64,000 nucleotides of DNA from an uncultured Bacteroidales bacterium (GTDB lineage Bacteria; Bacteroidota; Bacteroidia; Bacteroidales; Bacteroidaceae), in assembly GCA_937914945.1 (NCBI GenBank), contig CALGJF010000067.1, positions 33,621 to 97,620 on the forward strand, read 5' to 3'. Below, in pieces: positions 54,846 through 63,941 of this stretch; position 1 is the first letter of the stretch, and the number at the start of each line of letters is the position of its first letter. The notes below the pieces were generated by a model. The model made no database searches. It had not been told where the DNA came from and worked only from the letters and a program-made list of their open reading frames with translations. The translations under genes were made by a program, and so were the position numbers.

Positions 54846-55787
54846 TTACTTTCCCTCAATGCGAGAACTATATATACGCGCCACTATCGCACCGCTTATA
54901 TTGTGCCACACGCTGAATATCGCCCCCGGGATTGCGGCAAGCGGAAACGCCGCAAAATGCATGGTAGCCAACGACGATGCGAGGCCGCTATTCTGCATTC
55001 CCACCTCAATGGATATTGCGGCACGCTTATGCATGGGAATACGACACAACAAACCGGCCATATAACCGAGCAACAGACCACCGATATTATGCAAGGCCAC
55101 TACAAGAATAACGAGCATACCACTACCGAGCAGCCTATCGGCTGTATGAGAAACAATTATTGCCACTACCACAGCTATAACAATAGATGAAAAAGCCGGC
55201 AGATAAGGCAACACCCTATTGGTGAGATGCGGCATGAACTTCTGCACAAGGAAACCACCTAAAATAGGGGCAATAACAACATAAACAATGGAGAGCAACA
55301 TACCTGTTGCATCGACATCCACAAATGTACCGGCAAGCAACAGAGTGAGCAATGGTGTGAGGAACGGGGCAAGCAAAGTGGACACGGCGGTCATCCCGAC
55401 GGAGAGGGCCAAATCGCCCTTGGACAGATAGGTTATCACGTTAGATGCGGTGCCACCCGGGCAACAGCCCACGAGAATAACGCCAAGAGCGAGGTCGGCA
55501 GGCAGTGCAAACAGTTTTACCAACAACAGCGCCAACAGAGGCATAACGGCAAACTGCGCCATGCAACCAATGAGAATATCCAACGGACGGCTCAACACCA
55601 CACGGAAATCATCGGGGTTCAGTGTGAGCCCCATGCCGAACATTATGACACCAAGCATGGGATTTATGGTTCGCATCTCTATGTGGTTGCACACTCCCGG
55701 AAAAACAAGCGAAAAGAGCGCGGCAAGCAACACCACAAGCCCTATCCAGCGCGCAATAAAATCACAAATTCTCCTAATCATTGTCAT
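54846..55787 (-). CDS. Bile acid:sodium symporter (BASS) family transporter
   Basis: The 313-aa protein has about ten hydrophobic helices. The BASS sodium-site motifs are present: GCCPGGTASNVITYLSKGDLALSV near residue 107 and IEVGMQNSGLASSLA near 258. Bacterial members move bile acids, pantoate, or other organic anions with sodium. The substrate is not evident from neighbours. It begins 18 bases after the DUF2130 gene on the same strand, so they may share a transcript. Confidence 0.9.
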   Translation of the reverse strand: MTMIRRICDFIARWIGLVVLLAALFSLVFPGVCNHIEMRTINPMLGVIMFGMGLTLNPDDFRVVLSRPLDILIGCMAQFAVMPLLALLLVKLFALPADLALGVILVGCCPGGTASNVITYLSKGDLALSVGMTAVSTLLAPFLTPLLTLLLAGTFVDVDATGMLLSIVYVVIAPILGGFLVQKFMPHLTNRVLPYLPAFSSIVIAVVVAIIVSHTADRLLGSGMLVILVVALHNIGGLLLGYMAGLLCRIPMHKRAAISIEVGMQNSGLASSLATMHFAAFPLAAIPGAIFSVWHNISGAIVARIYSSRIEGK

Positions 55788-55805
55788 CGGTTTTCAAAGA
55801 ATGGA

Positions 55806-57170
55806 TTATGCATTATCGGCAGACTGCTGCGACGCGCGTGCATCATCGAATTTCTGCTTCATCGTGGGATTGTTACGCGTGAGTCTCTTTATGGTAAGAT
55901 CCTGGGCCTTATCATTGGCAAGACGCAGATTGTTTTCGGAACCTATAAGAGCATCCTTTATCTTCTGAAGATGGGCAATGGACTTGTCTATCTCCTCTAT
56001 GGCAGTGCGGAACTTATCGCTCGCAATGCGATAATTCCTGCCAAACTTATCCTGGAAATCAAGCAAAGCATTCTCGAAATTCGTTACATCCACCTCTTTG
56101 TTTTGTGCCAATATAAGCTGTCGTTTGTATTCGAGACTCTTTTTAGATGTCTGCACCAATAGTGTTATCAGCGGAATGAAGAATTGCGGGCGAATAACAT
56201 ACATCTTGGGATACTTGTACGAAACATCTACAATGCCGCCGTTGTATAGCTCGTTGTCGGGCTCCAAAAGAGATACCAGCACAGCAAATTCACATCCTTT
56301 CTTGCGACGGTCGTCGTCGAGTTTCTTAAAGAAATCCTCATTCCTATGCTTGGTGGCTGTGGTATCCATTTCGTTCTTCATCTCAAACATTATGGATACA
56401 TACTCTATTCCGTCTTCGTAATCGCGAAAGATAAAATCACCCTTTGTACCATCGGCAGCATCGTTATCTTTCTCAAAATAGGCGTTTGGCATCATGGGGC
56501 GAAGCATCTGATTGAATTGGGTGGAGCAATGAATTTCCAGGGTTTCGCCCACCATCTTGGTACTCATGCGGGTTTTAAGGTCCTTGTAATAATCCACAAG
56601 CTCTTGCTTGTTACGCAACTCAATCTGGTGTTGCTTTATCAAATCGGCCTCATGAATCTGTGCGCGACTCTTTTCAAGCTCGGCATCGGACTTCAAACGT
56701 GCAATTTCGGCATCCTTTTCCTGCATTGCATGCTGCGCCTTGCCACGCTCCTCCATCAGAGCCATCTGCAACTTCGACTCATATTGCTGAACGGAGAATT
56801 TCAGCTCGGTAATGCGTTTTTCCAGCTCGGCCATCGCCACATTTTTCTCCGACTCTTTTTGCGATTCTATGCTTTGCAAACGGTTTTTAAGGAGTACAAT
56901 CTCATTATCCTTCTCACCCCTTATGCGCCCCATCTCGGCAATCTTTTCGCCAATCTCCAAATCTTTCTGTGCCAATTGCTGTTGATACTTCTGCGCAGCC
57001 TTGGCAGCAGCCAATTCCTGTTCAGCCTTGTGGCGTGAGTCCAATTCGCTCATTCGGCGTTCTACCTCGGCATCGAATTCCGCATTTTTCACCTGGCCGA
57101 CAATAGATGCATAATCGGCCTCGTCTATTGTAAACAAATTACCACATTTGGGACACTTGAGTTCTTTCAT
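55806..57170 (-). CDS. DUF2130 family coiled-coil protein
   Basis: The 454-aa protein starts with a zinc-ribbon-like MKELKCPKCGNLF and a long coiled coil (residues ~30-210). The conserved DUF2130 core follows (GETLEIHCSTQFNQMLRPMMPNAYFEKDN, then KGDFIFRDY and MFEMKNEMDTTATKHRNEDFFKKLDDDR), a nuclease-like E-x-K region. Function is unknown, but the core resembles restriction-type nuclease folds. The start at 57170 is chosen because a longer frame would run into the tRNA-Lys gene and its terminator. Confidence 0.88.
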   Translation of the reverse strand: MKELKCPKCGNLFTIDEADYASIVGQVKNAEFDAEVERRMSELDSRHKAEQELAAAKAAQKYQQQLAQKDLEIGEKIAEMGRIRGEKDNEIVLLKNRLQSIESQKESEKNVAMAELEKRITELKFSVQQYESKLQMALMEERGKAQHAMQEKDAEIARLKSDAELEKSRAQIHEADLIKQHQIELRNKQELVDYYKDLKTRMSTKMVGETLEIHCSTQFNQMLRPMMPNAYFEKDNDAADGTKGDFIFRDYEDGIEYVSIMFEMKNEMDTTATKHRNEDFFKKLDDDRRKKGCEFAVLVSLLEPDNELYNGGIVDVSYKYPKMYVIRPQFFIPLITLLVQTSKKSLEYKRQLILAQNKEVDVTNFENALLDFQDKFGRNYRIASDKFRTAIEEIDKSIAHLQKIKDALIGSENNLRLANDKAQDLTIKRLTRNNPTMKQKFDDARASQQSADNA

Positions 57171-57219
57171 ATCTGTATCGGAATAATCACTTTTTACCTT
57201 ATAAGCAGCACTTGTTGTG

Positions 57220-57260
57220 CGAAAAAAGAAAAACGAGGAAGGTTGCAACCTTCCTCGTTC
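57220..57260 (-). terminator. Terminator after tRNA-Lys
   Basis: A palindrome with 13-bp arms (57232-57244 with 57247-57259) lies just beyond the tRNA 3' end, followed on the minus strand by a T-rich run. Confidence 0.8.
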
Positions 57261-57263
57261 AAG

Positions 57264-57336
57264 TGATTCGCCTGGGGCTCGAACCCAGGACCCCATCCTT
57301 AAAAGGGATGTGCTCTACCTGCTGAGCTAGCGAATC
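57264..57336 (-). tRNA. tRNA-Lys (anticodon TTT)
   Basis: On the minus strand the acceptor GATTCGC pairs with GCGAATC, the D-arm reads AGCTCAGCAGGTAGAGC, the anticodon arm CATCC-CTTTTAA-GGATG gives TTT, and the T-arm GGGTTCGAGCCC is clear. Length 73 bases with the discriminator; CCA is not encoded. Confidence 0.96.
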
Positions 57337-57414
57337 TACCTAATTGCCGTTAAGCGAGTGCAAAGGTATGCATTTTTTTCTGTTCCGCAAACAAATCGGG
57401 CGTTTTTTTTACAT

Positions 57415-58602
57415 TTATTGTGTTTTTTCTTCCGTCGGCGGTTCCTTGCGTGCCTCGTTCTCATTTGATATGGCAAAAGAGGTTGCATCGACAGCCTTTT
57501 CTATCGGATTTTCGTAATCGGGCGGAGCCTCCCCGTTCAATTCGTGATAGCGTTTCAGGTAACCAAGCAACAGCGTTGTAAGTGGCAGAGCAACTATCAT
57601 GCCCAACATACCCAACAATTTACCCCACACCGACAAGGACAGGAGTATTAGTGCCGGGTGAAGATTCATGCGCTTACCCATTATACAAGGCACCAGAAAC
57701 AGGTCTTGTATTGCTTGAACGATGCACAGGACCGCAAGTGCAGCTATGAGCACCAACCAAAAATTATCGCCCGTGTTGGCAGCTTTGAGCATTGCCAAAA
57801 GTACCATAGGAAAGAGGGATACTATCTGCAAATATGGCACGAGGTTGAGCAGTCCGATAAACATACCGAAACCTATTGCTATGGGAAAATCTATTATCAC
57901 GAAACCTATTGAGAAGAGTATACCCACACACAGCGCAACAAGTGCCTGACCACGGAAATATTGGTTCATGCCATACACAAGGTCGCTCGACAACTTGCCT
58001 GCGGTTGCACGCCAACGCACGGGAAGATAAAGAGGCCATTCATCGGAGAGGCGTTCGTAGTCGAGCAGTATAAAGAACATGTAAAGCAGGGTGATGAAAG
58101 CACCAAACAGTTGCGCCACAACATTTACCGTACCTACTAATAACATTTGCGCACGATGCATGAGCTCGCCAATGACGTCCTGGACTCCCGCACTGCTCAA
58201 AATATTCAGCAAGCCTTCGTCGCGAGCAAAGCTACGCAAATACTCAGCGGCAACAGGCGGGATTGTGGGGTTCTTAATATTATTGCCGAGAAAAGCCACA
58301 GCAATCTCCTTAAACTGCGCAAACTCGTCAAACACCGACGGGATAACCAGCATGATGCCCGCTGTTATAATTAACAGCACGAAAAGCAATACCGCCACAA
58401 TGGAGAGCATGCGGTACTTGAAACGCATTTTGTACTGCACAAAGCATACCATAGGATAGAGCAGATAAGCAAACAGCCATGCCACGGCAAATGGGAGCAG
58501 CACACTGCTCAAACTATTCAATACAAAATAGGATATTGCCATAACCAGCATTATCAGGACTATACGCAGGAAACGGCCAAGTGTTACCTCTTGATACTTC
58601 AT
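57415..58602 (-). CDS. AI-2E family transporter (UPF0118 / PerM-like)
   Basis: The 395-aa protein has about eight hydrophobic helices with the family pattern: an N-terminal pair, a soluble loop (residues ~85-150), then YFRGQALVALCVGILFSIGF, FIGLLNLVPYLQIVSLFPM and GKRMNLHPALILLSLSVWGKLLG. The family includes exporters of autoinducer-2 and Na+/H+ antiporters, so the substrate is uncertain. The C-terminal tail is charged and cytoplasmic. It is transcribed alone. Confidence 0.9.
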   Translation of the reverse strand: MKYQEVTLGRFLRIVLIMLVMAISYFVLNSLSSVLLPFAVAWLFAYLLYPMVCFVQYKMRFKYRMLSIVAVLLFVLLIITAGIMLVIPSVFDEFAQFKEIAVAFLGNNIKNPTIPPVAAEYLRSFARDEGLLNILSSAGVQDVIGELMHRAQMLLVGTVNVVAQLFGAFITLLYMFFILLDYERLSDEWPLYLPVRWRATAGKLSSDLVYGMNQYFRGQALVALCVGILFSIGFVIIDFPIAIGFGMFIGLLNLVPYLQIVSLFPMVLLAMLKAANTGDNFWLVLIAALAVLCIVQAIQDLFLVPCIMGKRMNLHPALILLSLSVWGKLLGMLGMIVALPLTTLLLGYLKRYHELNGEAPPDYENPIEKAVDATSFAISNENEARKEPPTEEKTQ

Positions 58603-58621
58603 TATAATTATTTTATTTTTG

Positions 58622-58629
58622 CGAAGATA
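58622..58629 (-). promoter_or_regulatory. -7 promoter box for the AI-2E family gene
   Basis: On the minus strand the box reads TATCTTCG, 19 bases before the start codon. Confidence 0.55.
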
Positions 58630-58735
58630 ATGATTGTTTTCACAAAAAGATGTGTTAAGACAAGAGTTTTAGACCTGCTTATCTGTTTTTTACAATTATT
58701 TGGGGATTTTTATTGTAAAAAGGAGCAGCACTATA

Positions 58736-58775
58736 CTATAAAAGGCAGGGTGCCGCGGCACCCTGCCTTTTATAG
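58736..58775 (-). terminator. Palindromic terminator after tdk
   Basis: Two perfect 20-base arms (58736-58755 and 58756-58775) form a loopless palindrome 15 bases beyond the tdk stop. Confidence 0.75.
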
Positions 58776-58790
58776 TGTGTTTTCTCTATT

Positions 58791-59396
58791 TTATTCGTTG
58801 GCAGAACCTTCCATCTCGGCAAGAGCGGCATAATAGCACTCACGGCACAGTGGCTCATACTCGGTCATTTCGCCAAGCATGACCTGCTTGTCGCCCGCCA
58901 CCTTGCGGTGCGACACATAGGCCAGATTACCACACTTGACACAAATGGCGTGTACCTTTGTTACCTCATCGGCTATGGACATAAGGGCCGGCATTGGGCC
59001 GAAGGGAGTGCAACGGAAATCCATATCGAGGCCCGCGATAATCACACGTGTACCACGGCGGGCAAGTTCGTTGCACACATCAATCAAGCCATCATCAAAG
59101 AATTGCGCCTCGTCTATACCCACAACATCGACATCAGTAGCAAGCAAAAGAATGCTTGCCGATGATTCTATGGGTGTAGAGAGGATATGGTTGCTGTCGT
59201 GCGACACCACCTCTTCCTCGGAATAACGTGTATCTATTACCGGCTTGAAAATTTCCACTTTCTGATGCGCAAAATTGGCACGTTTCAAGCGACGGATAAG
59301 TTCCTCGGTCTTTCCCGAGAACATTGAGCCGCAAATAACCTCGATGCGGCCGCGGCGCGACATCTCCATTTGATTGAATTCTGAGAATCGGTTCAT
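58791..59396 (-). CDS. tdk: Thymidine kinase
   Basis: The 201-aa protein has the TK1-type pattern: P-loop ICGSMFSGKTEELIRRL near residue 21, GIDEAQFFDDG near 93 (catalytic Glu), the AGLDMDFRCTPFGPMPAL lasso region near 120, and four zinc Cys in two pairs (CVKCGN and CREC). It phosphorylates thymidine or deoxyuridine in the salvage pathway. Monocistronic, with its own promoter and terminator. Confidence 0.95.
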   Translation of the reverse strand: MNRFSEFNQMEMSRRGRIEVICGSMFSGKTEELIRRLKRANFAHQKVEIFKPVIDTRYSEEEVVSHDSNHILSTPIESSASILLLATDVDVVGIDEAQFFDDGLIDVCNELARRGTRVIIAGLDMDFRCTPFGPMPALMSIADEVTKVHAICVKCGNLAYVSHRKVAGDKQVMLGEMTEYEPLCRECYYAALAEMEGSANE

Positions 59397-59432
59397 TATC
59401 GTGTATTTCTGTTTATTGTTACTGTTGCTTTG

Positions 59433-59440
59433 CGAAGATA
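59433..59440 (-). promoter_or_regulatory. -7 promoter box for tdk
   Basis: On the minus strand the box reads TATCTTCG, 36 bases before the start codon. Confidence 0.55.
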
Positions 59441-59585
59441 GCTAAAGAGCCGACAAAAACAAAAGCCGGGCACGACAAGTTATCAACAGGTGAAATATTA
59501 TTTAACATTGATATCGCCGACCATTAATAAACAAATAAATTGTTAAAATTAAGATAAAGTACATTGCAATATGCTTATTTATATC

Positions 59586-59593
59586 TATTTTCG
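59586..59593 (+). promoter_or_regulatory. -7 promoter box for rsmI
   Basis: TATTTTCG lies 25 bases before the chosen rsmI start at 59619 and inside the extended frame that begins at 59571, which argues for the later start. Confidence 0.5.
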
Positions 59594-59618
59594 CATAAGG
59601 AAACAGAAAAATCAAGCT

Positions 59619-60317
59619 ATGGGCATATTGTATGTGGTTCCTACCCCCGTAGGGAACCTTGAAGATATTACACTGCGAGCAATAAGAATACTTAAAGAGG
59701 CCGATTTTGTTCTTGCCGAGGATACACGCACATCGGGCAAGTTGCTAAAACATCTGGAAATTCAAGTGCCAATGTATTCGCACCACAAGTTCAATGAACA
59801 CCAGACCGTAAAACCCCTTGTTGAACGCATACAGAACAGCGAGCATCATGTTGCACTTATATCTGATGCAGGAACACCCGCCATCTCGGACCCGGGCTTT
59901 CTGTTGGTGCGCGAGTGTGTGAAGAACGGCGTTGAGGTGCAGTGCCTCCCCGGCGCCACAGCCTTTGTACCGGCGCTTGTGAGTTCGGGCCTGCCATCGG
60001 AAAGATTTGTATTCGAGGGGTTCCTCCCGCAAAAAAAGGGAAGGCAGACACGCCTCAACTTCTTGAAGGAGGAGCAACGCACGATAATATTCTACGAATC
60101 GCCCTACCGCGTACTGAAAACTCTTACCCAACTAACCGAACTCTTTGGCGGCGACAGGCAGGCAGCTGCGGTGCGCGAAATATCAAAGATTCACGAAGAG
60201 TGTGTACGCGGAACATTGAATGACCTTGTGGAGCACTTCACAAAAAATGAACCGCGCGGCGAATTTGTATTGCTCGTGGGTGGAGCCGATGAAAAAGAGA
60301 GCAAGGAACGATATTAA
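59619..60317 (+). CDS. rsmI: 16S rRNA (cytidine-1402-2'-O)-methyltransferase
   Basis: The 232-aa protein has the tetrapyrrole-methylase fold: LYVVPTPVGNLEDITLRA near residue 4, LAEDTRTSGKLLKHL near 33, LISDAGTPAISDPGFLLV near 83 and the FYESPYRVLKTL motif near 150. It 2'-O-methylates C1402 in the decoding centre. The usual longer C-terminal domain is short, as is common in Bacteroidetes. The start follows the -7 box at 59586. The next gene begins 61 bases later and may be co-transcribed. Confidence 0.94.
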   Translation: MGILYVVPTPVGNLEDITLRAIRILKEADFVLAEDTRTSGKLLKHLEIQVPMYSHHKFNEHQTVKPLVERIQNSEHHVALISDAGTPAISDPGFLLVRECVKNGVEVQCLPGATAFVPALVSSGLPSERFVFEGFLPQKKGRQTRLNFLKEEQRTIIFYESPYRVLKTLTQLTELFGGDRQAAAVREISKIHEECVRGTLNDLVEHFTKNEPRGEFVLLVGGADEKESKERY

Positions 60318-60378
60318 CCACTCATACAGCAATATTGTTATATATCTGAACATATTGAATTAAATAAATTCTACCATT

Positions 60379-61203
60379 ATGAAAAAGTTATTTATTACAC
60401 TATTGGCGGCAATAGCCATGTTTACAAGCTGTAACAACGGAGGACGCACGAAACTACAAGAGAGCAACGACTCGTTGCGAACCGTGCTTGCCGAAAAAGA
60501 CGCCACAATAACAGACCTCTTGGGCACAATGAACATAATAGAAGAGGGATTCAAAAAAATAAACGAAATGCAAGGGCGCATAAACCTTGCCGGCGCCACA
60601 AGCGAAGTTGCATACGCCGATGTACTTAAAAGCGACATCATTGCCATAACAAACACTCTTGCGAAGAACAAAGAGGAAATTGCTAAGCTCAAAGAGCAGG
60701 TAATGAGCAATAAAACTGCGTCAAAAGAACTTAAAACAAAGGTAGCCAACCTTGAAACACAGCTTATAAACAAGAGCAAGGAGCTTGCAGCCATGGTGCA
60801 GATACTTGCCGACAAGGATATATACATAAACAAACTCGACAGTATAATTACCGACCTCACCCGTGCGAATACCGGGCAGGAACTGCGCCTCATAGAACAA
60901 GAAAGAGAGATTAATAATGTGTGGTATGCCATAGGCACAAAAGGCGAACTTAAAGAGCAGAACATATTGAGCAGCGGCGAGGTGATGCGTGAAAACGATA
61001 TAAATTTCAAATACTTTACAAAAGCCGACAAACGAGAACTCACAACCATAAACACATATGCCAAAAGAGCCAAGTTGCTAACCAACCACCCCGAAGGCAG
61101 CTACACGCTTGAACGCAATGCCGAGAAACAATACGTTCTCACCATCACCGCACCCGATGATTTTTGGAGTTCCACAAAATACCTTATCATCCAGGTAAGA
61201 TAA
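60379..61203 (+). CDS. Coiled-coil lipoprotein resembling Cbp1 collagen-binding adhesin
   Basis: The 274-aa protein has a lipoprotein signal ending FTSC at Cys18. Residues 25-180 are coiled coil with a recurrent pattern (NDSLRTVLAEKDATITDLLGTMNIIEEGFKKINE), and the C-terminal ~95 residues are globular with VWYAIGTKGELKEQNIL. From memory, this matches the Cbp1-like family described as a collagen adhesin in Bacteroides fragilis. Adhesion is therefore possible but not shown. It is followed 6 bases later by yjjG, so it is in an operon with two cytoplasmic enzymes. Confidence 0.7.
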   Translation: MKKLFITLLAAIAMFTSCNNGGRTKLQESNDSLRTVLAEKDATITDLLGTMNIIEEGFKKINEMQGRINLAGATSEVAYADVLKSDIIAITNTLAKNKEEIAKLKEQVMSNKTASKELKTKVANLETQLINKSKELAAMVQILADKDIYINKLDSIITDLTRANTGQELRLIEQEREINNVWYAIGTKGELKEQNILSSGEVMRENDINFKYFTKADKRELTTINTYAKRAKLLTNHPEGSYTLERNAEKQYVLTITAPDDFWSSTKYLIIQVR

Positions 61204-61209
61204 CAAGGC

Positions 61210-61908
61210 ATGCAAAAGAGATATAAAAACATCTTCATTGACCTCGACGATACGATTTACGACTTTGCAGCAGCATCGCGCGAGTCGTTTGAAGAGGCAT
61301 ACAGCCTGCTTGGATATGAACGATATTTCAATTCATTCAACCATTTCATGTCGCTGTACGAGCCACATAACCTTGAATTGTGGGGGCTATATGGTGAGGG
61401 AAAAATAACCAAGGCCGAGCTAAATAGCGACCGTTATAGCTATCCACTGCGTATGGTAGGTATAGAGAACCAGGAACTTGCCGACACCTTCTGCCGCGAG
61501 GTACTTGGTCGCATACCCACCAAGAACAAGGTAATACCGGGTGCTATTGAACTGCTTGAGTACCTATATTCCAAATACAATCTATACATACTGTCAAACG
61601 GGTTCAAGGAATTACAAGAGCACAAGATGCAAACAGCAGGGTTGAGGAAATATTTCAAAAGGATAGTGCTATCCGATGACATAGGTATAAACAAGCCCAA
61701 CCCCGAACTATTTATCCATGCCCTGCAAGTGGCAAATTCCACTACCGAGGAAAGCATCATGATAGGTGATATGTTCGACACCGACATTGCAGGAGCAGCA
61801 GGCGTAGGCATGGATCAAATATTCTATAATCGCAAAGGATTGGAGTTGTTGCCATTTGAGCCCACATATACAGTTCGCAACCTATTGCAAATAAAAGAAA
61901 TTCTTTGA
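61210..61908 (+). CDS. yjjG: HAD family pyrimidine 5'-nucleotidase YjjG-like
   Basis: The 232-aa protein has HAD motifs: IFIDLDDTIYDF near residue 8 (nucleophile Asp), LYILSNGF near 132, and KPNPELFIHAL with MIGDMFDTDIAGAAGVGM in the C-terminal half. Length and motif spacing fit the YjjG type, which dephosphorylates pyrimidine nucleotides including non-canonical ones. The cap domain is helical. It sits between the Cbp1-like lipoprotein and asparaginase, with short gaps. Confidence 0.88.
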   Translation: MQKRYKNIFIDLDDTIYDFAAASRESFEEAYSLLGYERYFNSFNHFMSLYEPHNLELWGLYGEGKITKAELNSDRYSYPLRMVGIENQELADTFCREVLGRIPTKNKVIPGAIELLEYLYSKYNLYILSNGFKELQEHKMQTAGLRKYFKRIVLSDDIGINKPNPELFIHALQVANSTTEESIMIGDMFDTDIAGAAGVGMDQIFYNRKGLELLPFEPTYTVRNLLQIKEIL

Positions 61909-61919
61909 AAAAGAAAAAC

Positions 61920-62963
61920 ATGAAAAAAAGTTCGGTACTGCTCATCTATACAGGAGGCACCATAGGCATGGTACAAAATGCCAAAACCGGCGCTTTGGAA
62001 AGTTTCAACTTCGAGCATCTGATGCAACAGATACCCGAGATTGAACTATTCAACCTCAACATATCGGCTGTGAGTTTTAACCCACCCATTGATTCATCGG
62101 ACATGAGCCCTACACATTGGCAGGAACTCGCACAAATAATATCGGACAACTACAATACATACGATGGTTTTGTGGTGCTCCACGGCACCGACACCATGGC
62201 ATTTACAGCATCGGCAATTAGTTTCATGCTTGAAAACATAATGAAGCCCGTTATCTTCACCGGTAGCCAACTGCCTGTGGGAGCACTGCGTACCGACGGA
62301 AAAGAAAACCTAATAACAGCTATAGAGATCGCAGCCGCCAAGCACGCTGATGGAAGCCCGATAGTACCCGAGGTGTGTATATACTTTGCCAACAAACTGC
62401 TACGCGGTAATCGTTGCACCAAGCGCGATGCAGGCAGTTTCGATGCATTTGTATCGAACAACTACCCTCCCCTTGCAACAGCAGGCACCACAATAACATA
62501 CAACCACTGCTACATAAGACCATACAATGAAAAGGCCACACTCACTCCACAATACCGTATGGAGCAAGGAATAATCATATTCTCACTCTTCCCCGGCATT
62601 AAGAAAGAGGTAGTAAAGGCCGTTCTGCGCAGCAATGAGATAAAAGGTGTTATATTCCGCACATTTGGTGCCGGTAATGCTCCACAAGCAAAGTGGCTCA
62701 TTGAGGAACTTGCACGAGCAAGCAGCGAAGGCAAAATAATCATAAACATTACCCAATGCGCCGGCGGCAGCGTTGAGATGGAGCGCTACGAAACAGGGCG
62801 CCAATTAATCGAGGCAGGAGTGGTTAGCGGGAACGACAGCACCGTAGAAGCAGCGCTCACCAAACTGATGTATCTGCTTGGCAAGGGACTGCCAACCGAT
62901 ACAATACGCAGACTAATGGGATGCAATATTTCAGGAGAGATATCAGTACCGGAGAAACCATAA
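61920..62963 (+). CDS. ansA: Type I (cytoplasmic) L-asparaginase
   Basis: The 347-aa protein has the asparaginase signatures VLLIYTGGTIGMVQ near residue 6 and VVLHGTDTMAFTASA near 85, plus PVIFTGSQLPVGALRTDGKENL. No signal peptide, so it fits the type I cytoplasmic form. It deamidates asparagine to aspartate, which also feeds NadA's pathway. The ATG at 61920 is preferred; a TTG start at 61905 would overlap yjjG by 4 bases. It ends the rsmI-to-ansA gene run before a strong terminator. Confidence 0.94.
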   Translation: MKKSSVLLIYTGGTIGMVQNAKTGALESFNFEHLMQQIPEIELFNLNISAVSFNPPIDSSDMSPTHWQELAQIISDNYNTYDGFVVLHGTDTMAFTASAISFMLENIMKPVIFTGSQLPVGALRTDGKENLITAIEIAAAKHADGSPIVPEVCIYFANKLLRGNRCTKRDAGSFDAFVSNNYPPLATAGTTITYNHCYIRPYNEKATLTPQYRMEQGIIIFSLFPGIKKEVVKAVLRSNEIKGVIFRTFGAGNAPQAKWLIEELARASSEGKIIINITQCAGGSVEMERYETGRQLIEAGVVSGNDSTVEAALTKLMYLLGKGLPTDTIRRLMGCNISGEISVPEKP

Positions 62964-62993
62964 AGGCAGGATTGCCACCACAGAAAACAGACA

Positions 62994-63037
62994 AAAAATC
63001 AAAGGCATTGTTTCCGGAAACAATGCCTTTGATTTTT
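62994..63037 (+). terminator. Terminator after ansA
   Basis: Two perfect 22-base arms (62994-63015 and 63016-63037) form a loopless palindrome ending in T-rich sequence. Confidence 0.85.
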
Positions 63038-63367
63038 ACAAGTTATATGCAAACTACATATTACCAATAGGCGGTTATATACAACTATTACACTAAATGT
63101 AAGATTGTCATCTCGACCATACATTAATGAAAAAAAAATCAAAAGAGGTTTTCGATGAGCTATGCGAATAACGTATGTAAGAGAGCTAAATAGTTATTTA
63201 TTGAGATTTTTTCGGGACAAGCCCTCAGCAACACGTCTCCTCTCATATGGTCGTCGAAATGAGAAACCCGATAACTTTGACTACATGGCCGAGGAGGAGT
63301 ATAAGGCTCAACAACATTCAACTGAACACCATTAAAATTCTCCTCACAGTTCAAGTGCCAGAGGCTA

Positions 63368-63486
63368 CTACTCTCCCACAAAGCAGCCGAAGGCTGGTTC
63401 GTTAATGCGAGCAGCAGATAGTCGCGCGTAGCTACGGCGAAGATGAAGCCGCGCGGAGTGCGGCAAGCGAGCATTATCAAGGAGAG
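63368..63486 (-). repeat. 5S-linked repeat, copy A
   Basis: A 119-base unit nearly identical to copy B. It starts (window order) with the complement of the 5S rRNA 3' end (ctactctcccacaaag) and continues with a GC-rich part. The frames through both copies give similar short ORFs with LTNQPSAALWE, which I treat as repeat-derived and not as proteins. Confidence 0.75.
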
Positions 63487-63584
63487 TACCTACTCTCCCA
63501 CAAAGCTCGTGCAAATGAGGGCAGAGGATAAATTTATTTATACTATGCCGAGTACAGCCGAGGTTCGTAATAATCTTAAACAAA

Positions 63585-63615
63585 AAAAGACCTTAGATAT
63601 TATCTGAAGTCTTTC
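63585..63615. terminator. Hairpin between the repeat copies
   Basis: About 13-base arms near 63585-63597 and 63602-63615 pair with two G-U pairs, flanked by an A-run that is a T-run on the minus strand. Confidence 0.5.
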
Positions 63616-63620
63616 TATAA

Positions 63621-63649
63621 AAAACGGCGATGACCTACTCTCCCACAAA
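63621..63649 (-). repeat. Duplicate of the 5S rRNA 3' end
   Basis: These 29 bases match the 3' terminal stretch and trailing T-run of the true 5S rRNA (from 63947 on). They join the first bases of copy B. A full 5S is not present here. Confidence 0.8.
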
Positions 63650-63753
63650 GCAGCCGAAGGCTGGTTCGTTAATGCGAGCAGCAGGTAGTCGCGCGTAGCT
63701 ACGGCGAAGATGGAGCCGCGCGGGGTGCGATAGGCGAGCATTACCAAGGAGAG
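63635..63753 (-). repeat. 5S-linked repeat, copy B
   Basis: A 119-base unit equal in length to copy A and differing at only a handful of positions, mostly A/G and C/T changes. Confidence 0.8.
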
Positions 63754-63774
63754 GAGGTCAATGGCATGTATAAA

Positions 63775-63802
63775 AAAAGGACATCCTAACGGATGTCCTT
63801 TT
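63775..63802. terminator. Hairpin terminator in the repeat array
   Basis: A perfect 12-bp stem pairs 63775-63786 with 63791-63802 around a 4-base loop, with A- and T-runs at its base. Confidence 0.75.
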
Positions 63803-63810
63803 ATAAAAAC

Positions 63811-63882
63811 GGCGATGGCAGTGCGGAGCCACAGCACTGCTTGCGACGACGGGACATTTATGTCCCCAAAGGAGTCATCGCC
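63811..63882. other. Three-way-junction-like structured segment
   Basis: A 7-bp closing stem (63811-63817 with 63876-63882) encloses two perfect 7-bp hairpins (63818-63824 with 63834-63840, and 63851-63857 with 63860-63866). The closing stem uses the same ggcgatg bases as the 5S 3' end. It may be a degenerate 5S relative or a small structured RNA. Confidence 0.45.
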
Positions 63883-63911
63883 CCTATAATCGCAAGTTAT
63901 GCCATAAAAAA

Positions 63912-63941
63912 AAGAGGAACTCTTTTGAAAGAATTCCTCTT
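63912..63941 (-). terminator. Terminator of the rRNA operon
   Basis: A 12-13-bp stem (63912-63924 with 63929-63941) with a short loop is followed on the minus strand by a run of T, directly after the 5S 3' end. Confidence 0.8.

Noticed and set aside
63160..63837. Minus-strand frames of about 70-106 residues sharing LTNQPSAALWE
   Set aside because: They arise from the 5S-linked repeat copies and 5S-derived bases, and the frames differ outside the repeats, so they are not treated as proteins.
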